Source: DASUHT01 sp038230835 (GTDB lineage Bacteria; Actinomycetota; Thermoleophilia; Gaiellales; JAICJC01). Taken from it: a stretch of 64,000 nucleotides of DNA. Under the pieces are notes generated by a model. The model did no database searches and was not told where the DNA came from. It worked only from the letters and a program-made list of their open reading frames with translations. A program made the translations under genes and the position numbers. Below, piece by piece: positions 61,139-64,000 of this stretch (positions are counted from its first letter, which is position 1; the number at the start of each line of letters is the position of its first letter). The DNA is taken from the NCBI GenBank assembly GCA_038230835.1, contig JBBRMM010000003.1:1-64000 (forward strand), read 5' to 3'.

Positions 61139-61159
61139 CGATGGGGTGTGGATGGGGTG
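61139..61159 (+). repeat. Arm-like repeat, copy 4
   Basis: Contains GATGGGGTGTGGATGGGGTG, identical to 48564-48584; lies 113 bp before the attR core. Confidence 0.6.
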
Positions 61160-61271
61160 GCGGAGCGGGCCCGATCATGGGCGCTACGGAAAATCGATGG
61201 ACGCCCGCGCGGTAAACCCTGGAGAAGTGGGGCTTCGCTACCAAAACTGGGTCATCCCGCGCGGATCGGCG

Positions 61272-61317
61272 CGGCCTGTCACGCCGGAGGTCGCGGGTTC
61301 GAGTCCCGTCGCTCCCG
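61272..61317 (+). repeat. attR core, 46-bp copy of tRNA-Asp 3' part
   Basis: Identical to 48445-48490. The 5' half of tRNA-Asp is missing here, so this is not a functional tRNA. It is also the left boundary of the next element. Confidence 0.9.
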
Positions 61318-61521
61318 TTCGAAAGAGCCCCTGCTGAGGCGGGGTTTCGTTCCAAGCGACTCTCGTAGCTCTCCGCCCTCGGGCAGCAGGCGGGCAGCAA
61401 ACGGCGCGGATCGAGCAGGAGGGGCCTGCCGTGGTCGCGCTCGGGGACCGGACGCTTGCTTCGCGACCGGCCAGCCGACTCGCCTTCGATGGACGGTCCG
61501 ACATACCACCCCCGGGCCGCG

Positions 61522-62682
61522 TCATCGATCCCGCGACGACCAGTCATCGACATCGAGGTTTTCGGAGTCCGCTCGAGTCGCTTCGCGCTGGGCGCGCTCC
61601 TCCAGGGCGAGGCGAACGCGGTCGAAGGAGCCTCGGACCAGATGCCCGTAGGTGTCGTCGATCACCTTGACCGACGTGCCCATCAGGCGGGCGAGCTCGA
61701 AGAGCGTCACGCCGGCGTCAAGCGCGAAGCTCGCATACGTATGGCGCATGGAGTAGGGCGTGAGTCTGGTGTCGAGCCCAGCGGCGTCGAGAGCGGGATG
61801 CCAGTCGCGCCGGCGCCAGTTGTCCAGATCGATGAAGCCACCCCTCGCGGCGGGGAACAACAGCGACCTTTCGATCCGAGTCGGCAGGGAGTTGAGGGCC
61901 ACGATCGCCCGCCCGGTCAAGGGAACGTCACGGCGCGACCGAGCGGTCTTGCCGTACTCCTTGAGCCGTCCATCGACGACTGAGCGACGAACCTGCACCA
62001 CCCGCGTCCGACGATCGACGTGCCGGCGCTCAAGCGCGGCCCATTCCGAGGGGCGCAGGCCGGTCTCGACACCGAAGACCGCAATTGGACCAAAAACAGG
62101 TCCGAGCTCGACGGCCAGCTTGTCGACTGCGGCAAGGGACTCGAAGAACGCGACCTCGTCGCGCCGCGGCTGGGGGTTCATGCCCGCCGCTCTCGCCGGG
62201 TTCTGACCGATGATCCGCCAGCGTACGGCAGCCTCGAGCACCTGACGGAGTGATCGCATGATGGCGTACCGGTAACCGGGTGGCAGCGTCGCCTGCCATA
62301 CGGCTATCTCTACAGCCATGGGCTCCAACTCGGCGAGCGTGAACCTGCCAAACGCCTCCACCGCGGTCTGATAGCCACGACTTCGTCGACGTCCTTCGGG
62401 AGTGGCGCCAAGACGTTCCCGGAGCGTCCGGATCGTCGCAGCGTCGACGGTCGCTGCATGCACCCGCAGATAGCGCTCGATGTGGTCCGCGAAGGTCGTC
62501 GGCGTTGCGAGCGGGACAGACTTCGCGGAACTCAGATATGTGTTGAGCCAGTCCTTGGCCTCGGTCTTCGTCGTGAACAAACCCGGTCCGCTGCGCTGCC
62601 GTCCACCCTCACGCCAGCATGCCTGCCAACCGTGTTTTCGCCGTCGCACCCATCCCCGTTGCTTAGCCGGCATCGTGCGCAC
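61522..62682 (-). CDS. Tyrosine-type integrase of the second element
   Basis: 386 residues (ATG 62670 is an alternative). An N-terminal AP2-like segment (RRRKHGWQACWREGGRQRSG), a core-binding domain (FADHIERYLRVHAATVDAAT), then catalytic motifs: GVETGLRPSEWAALE, SMRHTYASFALDAG and TYGHL with the Tyr. The second His of the family (LGH) reads LMGTS, a variant that may lower or alter activity. Not closely similar to the integrase at 48591. Confidence 0.92.
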   Translation of the reverse strand: MRTMPAKQRGWVRRRKHGWQACWREGGRQRSGPGLFTTKTEAKDWLNTYLSSAKSVPLATPTTFADHIERYLRVHAATVDAATIRTLRERLGATPEGRRRSRGYQTAVEAFGRFTLAELEPMAVEIAVWQATLPPGYRYAIMRSLRQVLEAAVRWRIIGQNPARAAGMNPQPRRDEVAFFESLAAVDKLAVELGPVFGPIAVFGVETGLRPSEWAALERRHVDRRTRVVQVRRSVVDGRLKEYGKTARSRRDVPLTGRAIVALNSLPTRIERSLLFPAARGGFIDLDNWRRRDWHPALDAAGLDTRLTPYSMRHTYASFALDAGVTLFELARLMGTSVKVIDDTYGHLVRGSFDRVRLALEERAQREATRADSENLDVDDWSSRDR

Positions 62683-62913
62683 TCACCACTGAGCGGTCGT
62701 TCGACCGAGGCCGTGCGCGTCAGACATGCGAACCGGTTGACCTTCGCGTCGAGATTCAAGCCAGTCGAACACCTCCGACTCGCGGAACCGCAGGACCCTC
62801 GTCGACAGCCGATAGCCTGGCAACTCGCCGGCGCGCCACCTGCGCAACACTGCCTCACTCGACAGTCCGAGCAGGTCGGCGACATCCCTCGTGGTCAAGA
62901 GACGTTCAGCCAC
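62683..62913 (-). CDS. Excisionase-type helix-turn-helix protein
   Basis: 76 residues: AERLLTTRDVADLLGLSSEA then VLRRWRAGELPGYRLSTRVL and RFRESEVFDWLESRR, a full HTH_17/Xis domain. Its stop touches the integrase start, so the two are translationally coupled. Confidence 0.88.
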   Translation of the reverse strand: MAERLLTTRDVADLLGLSSEAVLRRWRAGELPGYRLSTRVLRFRESEVFDWLESRREGQPVRMSDAHGLGRTTAQW

Positions 62914-62941
62914 CTCAGCGTCCTTCGGGTGGTCAACGGCC

Positions 62942-64000
62942 TCAACGAAACTCCAGCGAGTGACTCACACGGAGGTCTCGTTCCGACGACCAAAACCGGG
63001 CTCGAAATACCCGCCAAACCGCGGCGCTGCTGTAGCCACAGCGTTCGGCCACGGCCGCGACCGCGTCCTCCTGCTCAAGGGCAAGCCGGGGTGGCACCGT
63101 CCCGAGCCAAGCACCCGCGCGCGCAAGGGCTTCGCGGCGCATCTCGGGCGGCGAGTCTGCCGTCACGTCGGTGGCGAGTTCGAGGGCCCGCCAGGTGATC
63201 CCGCAGCTGCGGGCTGCAGCGAGCGCGTCCCAGGCTGCGATGCCGCCCTCGCGGACATATTCGTCCGGATCTTTCGCCGGCGTCAAACGGTCCGGATCGA
63301 TAACCAGGACGCTCGGGCTGCGTCGTGCCCGCGTCGAGTGTTCGACGGCGCGGTTGATCGCGTCACGTCCTGGTTGGTCGCGGTCAAGGCACAAAGTCAC
63401 CCGTTCGACTCCCAGCCGTGAGAGCAACTCGAACGTCCTGGGAGCGATGCCAACTCCGCCGACGGCGGCGACGTTTTGCACCCCGTGCGCGCGCAGCTGA
63501 TGAAGGTCGAAGATGCCCTCGACGAGCACGAGGTCGCGCCGCAGGTCGCCCGAGCCAGGGAGCAGATCTGAGAACCCGTATGGCGGGAGGTTCGTTCTGC
63601 TGGCGCCACGCAAGTACAGGTAGCGCGAGCCTTCCCCGCTGCTGTCGTCGAGACTCCGGGCCCACAGCGTGCCCGGCCTGCGGTACTCATTCATCCACGC
63701 TCCACAAACTCGCCCTGGCCAGCGGGAGTCGGAGACGACGCCGGCGGCTGCGATCTCGGCTTCTCGGTATCCGATCCGCTTGAGCGCGTGCCGGGTCTTG
63801 TCGGGTTTCGGGACGAGGCCGATCCCCGAGCGTTGGATCGCTTGCTCCGGCAAACCGCGGCCACCAAGGTAGTCGCGCGCCGGAACACCTCGGTCGCTCG
63901 CGAGCTCGCGTCGGCACAGCTCGATGAAGCCCTGGAGTAGATCAGTGCGGCGATCCCGCGGCCGCGCTCGCTCGATCGGGTCGGGATCGATCCCGGCGCG
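62942..64000 (-). CDS. DnaG-like primase with Toprim domain (5' end outside window)
   Basis: The frame is open to the right edge (353 residues seen). FIELCRRELASDRGVPARDY then LGGRGLPEQAIQRSGIGLVP matches the N-terminal part of the DnaG catalytic core. The Toprim domain has LVLVEGIFDLHQLRAHGVQN (conserved Glu), AVGGVGIAPRTF and LCLDRDQPGRDAI (DxD). The upstream zinc-binding domain would lie beyond the edge. It ends 29 bp before the excisionase gene and is the replication primase of the second element. Confidence 0.88.
   Translation of the reverse strand, partial: RAGIDPDPIERARPRDRRTDLLQGFIELCRRELASDRGVPARDYLGGRGLPEQAIQRSGIGLVPKPDKTRHALKRIGYREAEIAAAGVVSDSRWPGRVCGAWMNEYRRPGTLWARSLDDSSGEGSRYLYLRGASRTNLPPYGFSDLLPGSGDLRRDLVLVEGIFDLHQLRAHGVQNVAAVGGVGIAPRTFELLSRLGVERVTLCLDRDQPGRDAINRAVEHSTRARRSPSVLVIDPDRLTPAKDPDEYVREGGIAAWDALAAARSCGITWRALELATDVTADSPPEMRREALARAGAWLGTVPPRLALEQEDAVAAVAERCGYSSAAVWRVFRARFWSSERDLRVSHSLEFR

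Larger units (their letters stand above)
48445..61317. mobile_element. Integrative element in tRNA-Asp, about 12.8 kb
   Basis: The left boundary is the 3' part of tRNA-Asp (48445-48490) and the right boundary its exact 46-bp copy (61272-61317). A tyrosine integrase and an excisionase-type gene lie just inside the left end, oriented towards attL. Cargo: XRE/nucleotidyltransferase pair, ABC transporter, methyltransferase and several exported proteins. No replication or conjugation genes are seen, so it may be mobilised in trans or be a remnant. Confidence 0.85.
61272..64000. mobile_element. Second integrative element in tandem at tRNA-Asp att (left end only)
   Basis: Directly right of attR lie an integrase ending about 205 bp away, an excisionase-type gene and a Toprim primase gene, all on the minus strand in the order usual at an element's left end. 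The right boundary is outside the window. Confidence 0.65.

Noticed and set aside
61272..61317. Second tRNA-Asp gene
   Set aside because: Only the 3' part is present; the 5' acceptor strand and D arm are missing, so it is an att copy.

Overview
The window is high-GC DNA with actinobacterial gene content: two SigB/SigF-type sigma factors with partner-switching regulators, an MMPL transporter, DUF6458, DUF3147, DUF779 and DUF72 proteins, and tyrosine integrases seated in tRNA genes. I infer an Actinomycetota chromosome, possibly a soil member of Thermoleophilia; the order is a guess because no marker gene fixes it.

Layout. 0-1.5 kb: the end of an MMPL transporter gene and a SnoaL-like protein. 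1.5-16 kb: a general-stress island. It holds two sigma factor genes (3446-4141 and 8489-9250). Each sits downstream of a gene for a degenerate RsbW-like protein and is divergent from an RsbW-STAS pair; the first module also has a PAS-GAF-SpoIIE phosphatase. Around them lie candidate effectors: DUF6458, a YciF-like ferritin, two DUF3147 proteins, a YihY/BrkB membrane protein, DUF899 and a dirigent-like secreted protein. Six of these units are preceded by GTTT-N15/17-GGGTAW, the promoter pattern of SigB/SigF factors, so the island looks like a regulator together with part of its own regulon.

16-30 kb: a DHFR-like reductase, an FMN reductase, broken EAL/GGDEF pieces, a secreted RCC1 propeller with 14 Cys-paired repeats, tRNA-Lys, a VOC protein, an agmatinase-family enzyme, tRNA-Glu, an HsdR scrap, a PAS-GGDEF-HD-GYP protein and a PadR/ABC exporter operon with a visible promoter and operator. 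30-48 kb: an alcohol dehydrogenase/aldehyde dehydrogenase/DUF779 operon (the aldehyde dehydrogenase carries two compensating frameshifts), a TadG-like protein, a molybdopterin oxidoreductase, an ankyrin protein, DUF202, an NlpC/P60-rhodanese-DUF72 operon, a dCMP deaminase, a beta-helix protein, several lipoproteins, a seven-bladed PD40 lipoprotein, tRNA-Val and a GH15 enzyme.

48.4-61.3 kb: an integrative element in tRNA-Asp, bounded by an exact 46-bp direct repeat of the tRNA 3' part. It carries integrase, excisionase, an XRE/nucleotidyltransferase pair, an ABC transporter, a methyltransferase and secreted proteins. Inside it are two older scars, each with a tRNA-Lys 3' fragment and a tandem TGACACC arm. 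61.3-64 kb: the start of a second element with its own integrase, excisionase and Toprim primase, placed in tandem at the right-hand att copy and running off the window.

Several genes are broken by single-base indels (near 11577, 31215, 31842 and 60450). Either this is a draft-quality assembly or there is real gene decay; raw reads would decide.
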